Shown in pieces: positions 1 through 16,762 of a stretch of DNA of 64,000 nucleotides; position 1 is the stretch's first letter, and the number at the start of each line of letters is the position of its first letter. The DNA comes from Spongilla lacustris (lineage: Eukaryota > Porifera > Demospongiae > Spongillida > Spongillidae): NCBI GenBank assembly GCA_949361645.1, contig OX442419.1, forward strand, positions 164,001-228,000, in the 5' to 3' direction. The position numbers and the translations under genes were made by a program. A model generated the notes under the pieces. The model searched no databases and had not been told where the DNA came from. It saw only the letters and a list, made by a program, of their open reading frames with translations.

Positions 1-280
1 CTGCTAGCAGCATTGGACTCTGGCCTTGCAATTGAGTGGACGAGGTTAACTTACTGTACTGCTGTGTAGGCTAAAGGCTTGGAGAACATGTTTCAGTGAG
101 GGTTAATCACCGACTGTAGCTTAGGCGCAAACTACTTATAATGTACATGTGTGTAAGACCGAGGTGGAATGTACAAGGGAGGGGTGTAAGGGAGGGGGTA
201 TAATTTTAAAGTACAGATTAATCTTATTACAATACAGATATAACACTGCTGAACACTATGGGAGCTACTACAGTTCTCCA
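1..280. other. no gene seen
   Basis: This stretch lies downstream of the stop codon of the first aspartic protease gene on the minus strand. I see no convincing exon or RNA gene in it; it presumably includes the 3' untranslated region of that gene. Confidence 0.5.
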
Positions 281-2681
<2,401 letters not shown>

Positions 2682-2858
2682 CCTCAGCTTTGTGTATGCA
2701 GTATAATAATAGTACCTCGAGCTCGTGACTTCCCTGGTCACGCGCGCGCTACTTCCAGTAATTCATGCGGCCGGCCCTGGCGCCGGCCGCTACGTACACG
2801 TGTTGCTATTATTATACTTTTAATATACAAGAAGCTGTAACTTGGTGTTCTGAGAGCA
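2682..2858. promoter_or_regulatory. shared divergent promoter of aspartic proteases A and B
   Basis: 177 bp separate the two divergent start codons. The interval holds an E-box CACGTG at 2797-2802, a GC-rich near-palindrome around 2768-2790, and AT-rich stretches on both sides (about 2701-2712 and 2805-2825). That it serves both genes is inferred from geometry; no core promoter is proven. Confidence 0.55.
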
Positions 2859-5393
<2,535 letters not shown>

Positions 5394-5547
5394 TGTTAGC
5401 TTGTTTAATTGCAACCATTAATGTGACAAAGACATATTCACGTGACTGCCATCAATTCTTCGAACTACATGTAGTGAAAAACTGCAGTCGTATCTCTTGC
5501 GCGCGCATGGTAAAATTTAATACTGTGGAATAAAGAAAGCTAAAAGG

Positions 5548-7755
<2,208 letters not shown>

Positions 7756-8224
7756 CAGGCATGAAGGAGGGATCACTTTATGAAGGAAGGATCACTTTAT
7801 ATTGTAACTTGCTGTGTAATCATAAATTGCGTGAACATTTCATCATTGGGTAATTCATTATGATGTAACAAGCTGTAAAGTGAATACGGAAAATCTTGTT
7901 GTTGCTGTACTACTTAGTCCATTTAATGATGCAGAAAGAAATGCTTTGGGCAATTCATGATTGGACTTCATGGAGGCATGACCCATTATCACCTTAGTAA
8001 ATTTAATCTGCTGCATAAATTATAACACTTACCCCACCACACCACACCCATCTGACCATCCCTCTGTTCATTTGGTGCACATAGGCATGTGTGCATTACC
8101 AGCAAAACTAGTTAACTCATGTCGGACCATAGATCACGAGGGGTGTGGCATGCTTGTATTCATTACAATTCCCAAAAATAATAATAAACAAACACACAGC
8201 ATAAAAGGACTGGGGACCTGACAA

Positions 8225-10433
8225 TCACTCCAGTTTCTTAATGCTGGGACTTTCATCGTACACATACTGCCTGTACATGTGTCGGGCAGGAAGGATATAG
8301 AGGGTTAAAGTATCAATGATAGTCACTGCTAGAGTGAGAAGACCAACTCCTGATACCAACTTTAGGAGAAGGGTGGTGAGAGAAAACATGCCTGGGGAAG
8401 AGGGCACATCATAACAGACCTCATCACTCCTCCCCACCCCTTCCTATCACTCCTCATCCCTCCCTCTCCCTATTACTCCTCCCCATCCATTCATCTCCCT
8501 ATTACTCCTTCCCATCCCTCCATCTCCCTATTACTCCTCCCTATCCCTTCTTATCACTCCTCCCCATCCCTCCCTATCACTCCTCCTCATCCCTCCCTAT
8601 TACTCCTCCCCATCCCTCCCTATTACTCCTCCCCATCCCTCCCTATCACTCCTCCCCATCCCTCCCTATCACTCCTCCCCATCCCTCCCTATCACTCCTC
8701 CCCATCCCTCTATCTCTCTCACACCTAGGCTTCCAGCTTGGATGAACTCCAAGCGCACAGCATATCTCTTTCTGAACAGCCTCTGCTGCCCCTGCTCCCT
8801 GGAAGACTGTAGTGTGCCATCTTTATGAGGGGACTGCACCTCTCTCACACTGTAGTCCATATATGGTATGCGTCGGACATGATATGTATACTGTATGTCA
8901 CTGTGGGAGAGGTGGAGGGAGGGAGGAGGGAGGAGGGAGGGGAGGGAGAGGAGGGAGGGAGGAGGGAGGGGAGGGAGGAGGGAGAGGAGGGAGGGGAGGG
9001 AGGGAGGAGGGAGGGAGAGGAGGGAAAGGAGGAGTGAGGGGAGGGAGGAGGAGGGAGGGGAGGAGGGAGAGGAGGGAGAGGAGGGAGGGAGAGAAAGATG
9101 AGCTGGATAATGCTGTAACGTTAGTATAATGAACATTTACCTTGTACCAAACCAGGTACAATACCAGTTCTCATAGAATATTGTAACTCTCAAGACACAC
9201 CCCCTTTCTCTGAAGCTCCGACCCCTGGCACTGACAGCATCCGAGATCTCATCCAAACTCTCCACTCCAGCAGCTGTGAGCAGCTGCTGGAGCGATACCT
9301 TGTCTGGCTTCCCTTCACCTAGGGGTAGTATATAATGAGCCACACCCACACCACACAGGCCACACCCACACACATACCTGGGGACAGATGCGCGATAGGC
9401 TTATTGTCGAGGTCAACAAGGAAGCCCTTCAGTTTACGCTGTGAGGCAGCTAACCTTTCCCTTCCAGAAGGGTCAGAGGCTACCACTGCATGGTCCACCT
9501 TCAGCACAACATACTCTGGGCCTTGTGTGAAGTAATCCTGTTCTCTCTTCAGGATGTACTCGTCATCAGGTGAGTTAGTGTCCTCCTCCAGCAGCTGATC
9601 TCGATCCTTTACAAAGGTTGCTATGGTGACAGCACGTGACTCCACTGGCCAGTTGAGGTCAATGGGGTCAACATATTTGCACTTTACATTTCCCTGGCAG
9701 TATGGCAGGCTCGCAGGACGGAAAGTCTCATTCGAGAGGTCATCAGAGATTACAATTTTGATGGTTCCTTGAGGATGAGTGTCAAACTAAGTGTGTGTGC
9801 ATGTTTGTATGTGAGCGTGTGTACATGTATGTGTGTGGTGAATGGTATGTTGATCAAATGCACCTATCAATGGTCACCCTCACTCTCACCCTCACCCCAC
9901 CCTGTGCGGGCACAGATGGGGTGATTGCGGTTTTCAAATCCCCCACCCCCTGGGGACCACTACACATCAGCAAATATCAGATCTGGACCACCAGCACATG
10001 TGGATGTACATGTAAGGACAGCCGTGACCTACCGGGCCACCGTACTGGGGGCATTCTAGCCATTCAAATCCCCCACCTACTGTGTGGGGCAGCAGAAGAG
10101 ATGCCCGCGTTTTTGTATATTAAAATTACATGTACATGTATCATGCATGCGACATAATGAATAATTAAACATAACCCCCCACACCTGCATGGGGTCTCCT
10201 GTGCCCGCACTGGGGTGGGGTGGGGGAGACCATTGATAGGTGCAAAAGGTAATACGCCCAAGGTATTTATACTACGTAGGTCTATTTGTGAAGCAGCTCA
10301 CGTGAAGGTATCCTTTCTGAACAAAGATCTCCACCAGTGTGTACAGAAGGATAGACCCCACCAGTACGTAGTAAAGGATCCCGAGACGAGCGTCCTTCAG
10401 AACGACGTACTTGTAGGTCACGTAGTTCAGCAT
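8225..10433 (-). CDS. P2RX: P2X-type ATP-gated cation channel subunit (5 exons)
   Basis: An ATP-gated trimeric cation channel of the plasma or vacuolar membrane. The exons are 10302-10433, 9378-9786, 9141-9318, 8725-8900 and 8225-8391, totalling 1062 nt for 353 aa, in frame throughout. Exon 1 has the P2X-like N terminus (TYKYVVLKDARLG) followed by the first membrane segment ending in KGYL. Exon 2 holds the ectodomain with VLKVDHAVVASD and KGFLVDLDNKP. Exon 3 has the LLTAAGVESLDE and RGCVLRVTIFYENW blocks. Exon 4 has YTYHVRRIPYMDYSV and RKRYAVRLEF, the latter matching the P2X ATP-binding lysine region. Exon 5 is the second membrane segment (LVSGVGLLTLAVTIIDTLTLYIL). The ten conserved ectodomain cysteines of vertebrate P2X are mostly absent, as in some protist P2X channels, and no clear C-terminal YxxxK signal is seen. 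An unusual P2X paralog is the main alternative. Confidence 0.85.
8430..8720. repeat. pyrimidine-rich minisatellite in P2X intron 4
   Basis: Tandem units of about 23 bp (core TCCCTATCACTCCTCCCCA) with small variants fill most of this intron. Confidence 0.9.
8910..9095. repeat. GGAGGGA-rich purine tract in P2X intron 3
   Basis: A long GGAGGGAGG-type low-complexity tract. It accounts for several spurious Gly/Glu/Arg-rich or Ser/Pro-rich reading frames on both strands. Confidence 0.9.
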
Positions 10434-10612
10434 CACACGGCTAGGCTAGCTTACCGCGCCGAGAGTAGGAAATGATTTTAAACACCAAGGATTGTAATAT
10501 TGGTTAATAATCTTTATTTTAACCCTCCAGCTTGTACGTTCGCTGAGAAATAGGCGTAGGCCTATTAAAGTCAGCGTGTACTTATTATAAATTCATTTTA
10601 CTTTATGCGAGG
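10434..10612. promoter_or_regulatory. shared divergent promoter, P2X / RHINO-like gene
   Basis: 179 bp separate the two opposed start codons. An inverted CCAAT box (ATTGG) lies at 10499-10503. The bidirectional role is inferred from the geometry. Confidence 0.5.
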
Positions 10613-11488
10613 ATGAAGCCGATGCTAAGTTTTGAAGTCCTTCCTTGTCGCAGTGAACTGAAGCATAAAAGAGGGAGGAGAAAGCACTTGACCCCCAAAA
10701 ACCCGCGAGTGAGAATAGTGAAACCGTGTAGTGCAGAAATGAAATGGGTGAGTTATGAAACTATGCTACGGGCGTAGAGCATTCCTTGGACCACCTACTA
10801 CGTGACCTGATTTTATCAACCAACTAATGTGCAGGTTTTACCAGAATTCTCGGACCATTCTCGTTCGCTGGACATCGTTTCGCACAACTGTCACGTGAGA
10901 AGACAGAAGGTAGCAGCATTAAAGCCGCTTCCCTTCAGTAGTACAGACTGCTGCATGTTAGATCACGGCAGGGGAAGGTCAGCTGCATCACCCCCTGGCC
11001 CTACTATTGATGGTGTGAATCGTGTGATGACCTTTGAGGGCGTGCCTCAGAAAGGTCGTGCTCACGTGATTAAGCCAAGGAATGCATCCTATCATGTCCA
11101 CTTACCAGTTGGCAAAGATGACCTTGATGATGATCATCTTCCCACACCTTACACAAAGACAAAGTTGTCTTCATTCTACAGACAGTCATCATTAAGTATG
11201 CCAGTGGCATTTGACCCCACACTGGCAAGCACACCCCAGAGGACAGGCCATGAAACAGGTGGTGGGTATGCCACACCTCCCCAACGTGCAGCTCATTCCT
11301 ACTTAGAGGACACTTCAATCGCTCTGCATTTGCCTACACCACCTTCCCACTATCTACCTACACCACCTTCCCACAAGCATGACTTGGACATGACAGTATT
11401 GGCCAGGGAGACTCCACCCACTAAGACTCCACCCAGATCTACAGATGGTGTTCACTGCATCAGTGAAACACCTCAGGCCTGCAGGTGA
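10613..11488 (+). CDS. probable RHINO (RAD9-HUS1-interacting nuclear orphan) homolog
   Basis: Two exons, 10613-10747 and 10835-11488, encode about 262 aa. The donor follows TGG at 10747, and joining gives KWVLPEF. Human RHNO1 (238 aa), which binds the 9-1-1 checkpoint clamp and TOPBP1, has an APSES-type SWVSPDF motif followed by an LTFESP-like stretch. Here WVLPEF is followed about 70 residues later by MTFEGVP. The N terminus is basic (KHKRGRRKH), suggesting nuclear location, and the rest is a low-complexity Ser/Thr/Pro-rich chain with repeated TPP motifs. A GT (gcag|gtgact) overlaps the stop codon, so a further 3' exon is possible. RHINO assignment rests on one motif, the protein length and domain order; a lineage-specific disordered nuclear protein is the alternative. 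Confidence 0.5.
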
Positions 11489-12033
11489 CTTATGCACATT
11501 ATGCTGTGTTTTTAAACCATGAATCACAAATTATTACAAGTACATTTTCTCATTAAAAATTAAATACATGTATATAGGATTTGAAGGCAATATCCCAATG
11601 ACATGTGCTCACGTGATTGACAACCCCTCCGTGCCAATTGTTTGGTCATACAAAGCACGAGTCACTATTATCGCCTACTAAGTACTAACAACTCAATTGC
11701 TTTTAAATACAGGACTACTTTTAAAATAACTGTACAGTATAGCGGCTCACTTACTCAATAGCTAGCCAGAAGCTGGGACGACCAATTAGAATTTTTACTC
11801 GCTATTTAATTGAACAGGTTGCCACTACTAAGTACTAGTAATAGTCTGCTACGCATATTAATTTTTGTTTGCAAACGTACCGGTACGTACAAATTACTCA
11901 ATTACACACAATCCAAAACTATAAAATAAGACTGCTGCCCTTTACACAAGTTGGTTAGCATGACAACATATACAGAAATAGTGCAGAGCTGAATACATAG
12001 GGCCCGCGGGGCCTACAATGAATAGGGCGGGGT
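11489..12033. other. convergent intergenic region
   Basis: AT-rich sequence between the convergent ends of the RHINO-like gene and NF-YA. No exon, repeat array or RNA gene is apparent; it presumably holds both 3' untranslated regions. Confidence 0.5.
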
Positions 12034-13668
12034 CTACAATGAATTGGACGTGGAGTACACATCTGTATCACCTATGACATCTACAAGACCAGTGTTTGAG
12101 AACGACTGGTCTAACATTCCTGCCATGCTGTGTGTATCAGAAGGATTGTCCAGCAGCACTACTGTTGACTGACCACGAGGCTCTGATCGGTCCAAGTTCA
12201 AATGGTGAACAGCAGTTGGCATGGAAACTGACCCATGTGACATTGAGGAGAGGGAAGCCAGAGCAGCAGAGAGGGTGGGGCTTAAAGAGAGGCTGCTATT
12301 CAAGCCCAGTGAGTAGCCCAATGAGGCAGTGTGGGAAGCCACACCGCACACAGATGGAGAAACAGTAGGGAAGGACACAGCCGTGGACACATGTTGACCA
12401 GAAGACCTGCTGAACACCTCCATGTCTTCGTAGGACTGGGTGGTGGGGTCATCATCGTCTTGTGGGGTGGCAGAGGGTGGGGTCATTGGGTCACCACCCT
12501 TCGCAGCGTTGGAGAACCTTCCACTGTACCCACGGTTCCTCCTCAGAGCGTGCTGATGTCTTGATTCGTGGAGATATTTCTAAAATATAGGGATACCAGA
12601 ACTGTAACGATTGAAATACACAATATTCTAAATACCACACACCATTCTACTCCCATATCAATTTTTTGTCCTGACACCTAACTAAACTTTTTAAAAATGT
12701 GTCATCCCAATATCTTAATTTAGTTGATATTGCAGTTTACCTTTTAATAAAATGAATCTCATGTGATATGGAGAGGGACATAAGGATTAACAGAAAGCAC
12801 ATTGCTGATTATTATATCTTTGCACTGCTCAATACAAAATAATGATTCTACGACTAAAGACCCATGGGGTTATACTGCTACAACATACTGTGTGCACCAC
12901 CTTCTGGGGCATGCCCAGCATACCTCTACAAAATGGTTCTTACAAGATTTGACCTTCCAATGCCACCACGGAGTTACAAGGCACTGCATTAACAACTGCA
13001 CAAACCTGCCTCTGTTTTGGAATTCTCCCTTCTGCCTCCAGTTTGGCTCGTGCCTGCCTTCTCTTCAGTATGCGATGGTACTGCTTTGCGTTAACATACA
13101 GCGGTTCTTCCTCCACAATTTCACCATTTGAGAGGGGGAACCTGGTCAATGCACTGAGAGATCCGCTAGAAGTTGGCAACATCTAAAAACGGAAAATGGA
13201 TAACTATTACGTCATACGCCCAGGATTGGCGCGCTGATAACACACCATTAGCAGCTGCGACGTAACGTTAGAAGTACTGTTTCCTGACCCTCCGCAGTTC
13301 ATACTAGAAGTATTGAGGTTGTTCAAGTTTATTCCGATAGCACTGGCAAGTGAAAGTGCTTGCGAGCTAGACATGAGCGATATATTGTTAACTGCAGCCT
13401 CGTCATGGCTAGACTCCGTTGTTAGAGTATGAGTATGAATATTTGGCTGCCGATGGTCTTCTAAAATAGAGGTAGCATTAGCTGGTAGCTGACTTTGTAA
13501 AACTTGCAAAATATCCGCGCTTGGTTGGAAATATGAAGAATTCTGGTTATTATGTTCCAAATTTTGAATTGGACCTTGAATTACAGTTCTCTGGTTAGAA
13601 TTAGGGTTGCGCAAACATCTCACTTGTATACGGGAATGTGTCGTTCCAATTTCATCAACACGCTCCAT
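12034..13668 (-). CDS. NFYA: nuclear transcription factor Y subunit alpha
   Basis: The sequence-specific subunit of the CCAAT-binding NF-Y trimer. The exons are 13246-13668, 13006-13182 and 12034-12579, coding for 381 aa. The N-terminal half is a Gln/Asn/Ser-rich activation region. Exon 2 encodes the NF-YB/C-contacting helix (EEPLYVNAKQYHRILKRRQ) and the linker to GRIPKQRQ. Exon 3 opens with the DNA-contact segment KYLHESRHQHALRRNRG, so an intron splits the conserved core between the two helices. The C-terminal 150 residues are Ser-rich and acidic. The start at 13668 (MERVDEIG) is preferred; the frame stays open to 13716, which would add 16 residues. It is divergent from the first double-FYVE gene. 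Confidence 0.95.
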
Positions 13669-13795
13669 GGGTGTCTCACACAAACAACCGAGACGATTAT
13701 ATACAATATATTCCAATAAATGCCATTGTCACGTGTGAGTCACACGATCAATCTAAATGTTCATTATTGTCTACGTAATTAGTTGCCTTTGCAAC
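13669..13795. promoter_or_regulatory. shared divergent promoter, NFYA / double-FYVE gene 1
   Basis: The interval between the two opposed start codons contains a CCAAT box at 13713-13717 and a CACGTG E-box at 13730-13735. The CCAAT box lies 45 bp upstream of the NFYA start, so NF-Y could act on its own promoter. That regulation is inference. Confidence 0.5.
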
Positions 13796-16396
13796 ATGAC
13801 TAGTATGGCTTCGCAAAGCACTAGGTCTGCGCGTACTAGTAATCTTTTACAGAGAGGTCTGTCAAAGTTTTCTGAAATGGTTACATCTATGTTGATGGAC
13901 GATGATGAGGAAGGCGACGAAAAATTCGCATCGAGCGGTAACTTAGCTCGTCTATCAACCTCGGTAACAGCGGTTTCGAAGCAATCGAGCTGCGCCCAAC
14001 CGACCTGCCGTAAGGCGTTCTCGTTGCTTGAAGCATCTCGCACCTGCTTGATGTGCAAAAAGGACTTCTGTCGTACTTGTGCTGCCTACAGACGAAGGCT
14101 ATCCAAGAATGGATACCCTGATCCCTTGGGCGAGCTGCGTCACGTGTGCCGCTCTTGCCTGGAGGCGGCAGATGCCGAGAACTATTTCACAAATCGAGGC
14201 GAAGCGTACAAGGGCTATCGGCGGATTTGTAGAGAGAACGCCAAGAAGGTGAACGACGTGATCGATGGAACCATCCCAACTTCTTCCATGGAGTCTTGCA
14301 AAGCTGATGCGAGGCAGGTAGCAGACCGCTTGGCGCAGAGTTTTCACGCAGCATCTAAGTCCGGGTGGGTGGCGGGTCTGGTGTCCGAGGTGGTCATTCC
14401 CGATTGGCAGAAGTCACCTCGCTGGCATCGTACAGCAGACCACGGCAGTTGCGAAAGATGTAAAGCCTCTCTCGGGTTCCTAAGTCGGAAGATCAACTGT
14501 CGTATCTGCGGGCGTGTGTTCTGTACCGATTGCACCAAACAAGAGATACTTTTGTACGCCTTGGAGGAAGGAGGAGCGGCCTGGGCCATTAACGGGAGGG
14601 AAGGCGGGCCTACTTCCAAACCTCGTCGCTTCGAGACGCTCCCCATCTGCAACGAGTGCTGCACGGAGCTACAGGTGGTGATGGTGGATAGGCTATTCGT
14701 GCAAGAGGACCCGGGGCAGGCTCGCACGTCACGCGGCACAGAGTTCATGGATGGCCTGATAGATTTGCAGAAGAAACTTATCTCGCTGGAGAACGCGATC
14801 GAAGGTTGCCTGCCGGAATACATGTATCTTGTTGAATTCGTAGATACTACAACTAGGGGATGTCCCGCTCAACCGATACCAGGCCACAAGGAGAGTCCAA
14901 CGTACGCACTGTCCAAATTACAATACGAACTGATCCATTTGTTCTCGCAGCTAGCTGTCTCTAGCCAGAAACTTAAAGTTCTTCAACCGTGCACTGAGAC
15001 ACAAAATAAACTTCTTCACAATGTGACCTCAGGAATTTTTCATTACTACTCTGAAAACGTGTTTCTGTTTCGGCTTCATAAGCAGAGATTAGCACAGCAC
15101 ATGTCAGAGGAGAGCCTACTGGAGATGAGAGGGTACATTAATGAACGAAGCATGACCAATGTGTGCATTCTGATACATCAGCTGACATCTGAGGGGGAGG
15201 GGCTGGTGAAAGGTCAACACTTCAGCAGCCTAGCATGGACACTGCTGAAGGATGTGCAGGATGTAAGTGTGCAGGAGTTAAAACTCAGCGTGGAGAAACA
15301 GGACCCAAACAGTTGGCAGAAGCACCACGAGATTTTAATTTCTGTTGGCAAAGATGAGAGCCTGAAGAGACTGAATATCTCACCCAAGGAGACTCCCCTT
15401 CTCCCTGCCCTTTGGTCCTACACCTTCATCTTGAAGGTACTGTCTCCACTGTGCTCGTGTAGAAAGCTTCTCTCTACCACCACTGCCTGCGTGGACTTCC
15501 CTAAAACTAAAAACGCACTGTTTGAAATCACTACCTTGTTTCAGATGATACACACTCACTTTCTGTTTCTACACCTGTCTTACAAGGGGCAGCAAATTCT
15601 GAATGGAATGCAGTACAAGCCGTTGATCAGCATAGTGCCCATGTGCATCAAGGTATGTGAGAAGGAGTTGAAGCCACTGATGGCTCCCTACTCCTGCTGG
15701 GACAGGTACAGCTCTGAAGTAGAGGCACTGAGGACCTGGTGGGTGGCCAATCCTTGTGCAGAGCCATTGGAGGGCGGTCCTACCCTGAACCCGTACTTTG
15801 GCCCCCTTCAGTTTATCGCCAAGGAGCTCCGTAAGCTATCAGAGTGCTGTGACGGCTTGGATACGTGCAAGGGAAAGAAGCTGGACTGTCCACAAACCAG
15901 GACTGTCCTAACAGCTATGTCAGAGACAATGAACATCTTGAAGAGGGAGTTGGTCTTGTGTTATGCACTCTTTGGACTGAAAGAGCTCGCCTATGAGTAT
16001 ACACTGCTGCAGAAGGACTATGACATTGATAGCACTGTGATCCTTCCTGTAATGGAAGTTATCAACGTTTGTGATGAGGAGCTGAAAGGGTTGGCAGGGT
16101 CCTCTCATTGGGAGGAGTATTGCAAAGAAATGAAGCAATCCCTGAACACGTGCATTCTTTACCACAGACAAATTCAGTTGGATGGCAAATTGCCTCATGA
16201 TAAGCAGAGACAGACCAAAACATATTGCAAGTACAAAATGGTCTCCACCAGTTTGGTTGTGGTGTCTGACATATGCTCATGCCTTGAGATACTCACTACT
16301 CAGGAGGAGTTTTCAAACATCAAATCCAATCTGACCTCAGCCTGTGCCACCATGGAAGGCATGAAAGCTGTCCTTAGACATGACCTGGACCACTGA
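13796..16396 (+). CDS. intronless double-FYVE-like zinc-finger protein 1
   Basis: A single uninterrupted reading frame of 866 codons; an upstream in-frame Met at 13757 would give 879, but it sits in a weaker start context. A first Cys-rich finger lies near residues 60-125 (CAQPTC, CLMCKKDFCRTC, HVCRSC). A second lies near residues 205-290: CERC, INCRICGRVFCTDC, then an insert with AWAINGREGG and a closing ICNECC pair. The RICGRVFC core matches the FYVE ligand pattern, though the first zinc pair is spaced differently and the basic RRHHCR patch is degraded to RKINCR, so phosphoinositide binding is uncertain. The remaining 560 residues look helical and have no domain I recognise. It is tandem with a paralog at 16763. 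Role unknown; endosomal membrane association is only a family-based guess. Confidence 0.8.
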   Translation: MTSMASQSTRSARTSNLLQRGLSKFSEMVTSMLMDDDEEGDEKFASSGNLARLSTSVTAVSKQSSCAQPTCRKAFSLLEASRTCLMCKKDFCRTCAAYRRRLSKNGYPDPLGELRHVCRSCLEAADAENYFTNRGEAYKGYRRICRENAKKVNDVIDGTIPTSSMESCKADARQVADRLAQSFHAASKSGWVAGLVSEVVIPDWQKSPRWHRTADHGSCERCKASLGFLSRKINCRICGRVFCTDCTKQEILLYALEEGGAAWAINGREGGPTSKPRRFETLPICNECCTELQVVMVDRLFVQEDPGQARTSRGTEFMDGLIDLQKKLISLENAIEGCLPEYMYLVEFVDTTTRGCPAQPIPGHKESPTYALSKLQYELIHLFSQLAVSSQKLKVLQPCTETQNKLLHNVTSGIFHYYSENVFLFRLHKQRLAQHMSEESLLEMRGYINERSMTNVCILIHQLTSEGEGLVKGQHFSSLAWTLLKDVQDVSVQELKLSVEKQDPNSWQKHHEILISVGKDESLKRLNISPKETPLLPALWSYTFILKVLSPLCSCRKLLSTTTACVDFPKTKNALFEITTLFQMIHTHFLFLHLSYKGQQILNGMQYKPLISIVPMCIKVCEKELKPLMAPYSCWDRYSSEVEALRTWWVANPCAEPLEGGPTLNPYFGPLQFIAKELRKLSECCDGLDTCKGKKLDCPQTRTVLTAMSETMNILKRELVLCYALFGLKELAYEYTLLQKDYDIDSTVILPVMEVINVCDEELKGLAGSSHWEEYCKEMKQSLNTCILYHRQIQLDGKLPHDKQRQTKTYCKYKMVSTSLVVVSDICSCLEILTTQEEFSNIKSNLTSACATMEGMKAVLRHDLDH

Positions 16397-16762
16397 ACCT
16401 GTACATGTATCTGATAACTACCTTATAGCGATAACTACCTTATATGGATATAGGATAACTGCCTTATATGGATATTTTGAAGCTGACATCTGACCTACAC
16501 TAGTAATGCAGCATGGTGTACAAATGGCAGGTGTACTGAGTTCTACCATTTCATTTCCACATGCTCCCGACGTCGTCCCTCTCATTATTCTTATTTCTTT
16601 ACCGCATGAGTGTTCACTAAATTTAAATTGTGCTGAGTGTGGTATGACAAACAAACTGTGTGGCCTGCGTGCATACCGCGTTATGTACGTACGCGTACTA
16701 GTACGGTCACTTGTTATTGTTATCAGTAAATTCATTGGTCAGGTGATTGCATCTACTTACTC
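16397..16762. other. intergenic region between the double-FYVE genes
   Basis: Probably the 3' end of gene 1 and promoter of gene 2. Short direct repeats of CCTTATATGGATAT lie near 16430-16475, and an alternating pur/pyr palindromic stretch (GTACGTACGCGTACTAGTAC) lies near 16683-16705. No gene seen. Confidence 0.45.

Noticed and set aside
8669..9136. Ser/Pro-rich 155-codon minus-strand frame as a separate protein
   Set aside because: It is P2X exon 4 read through the low-complexity tract of intron 3.
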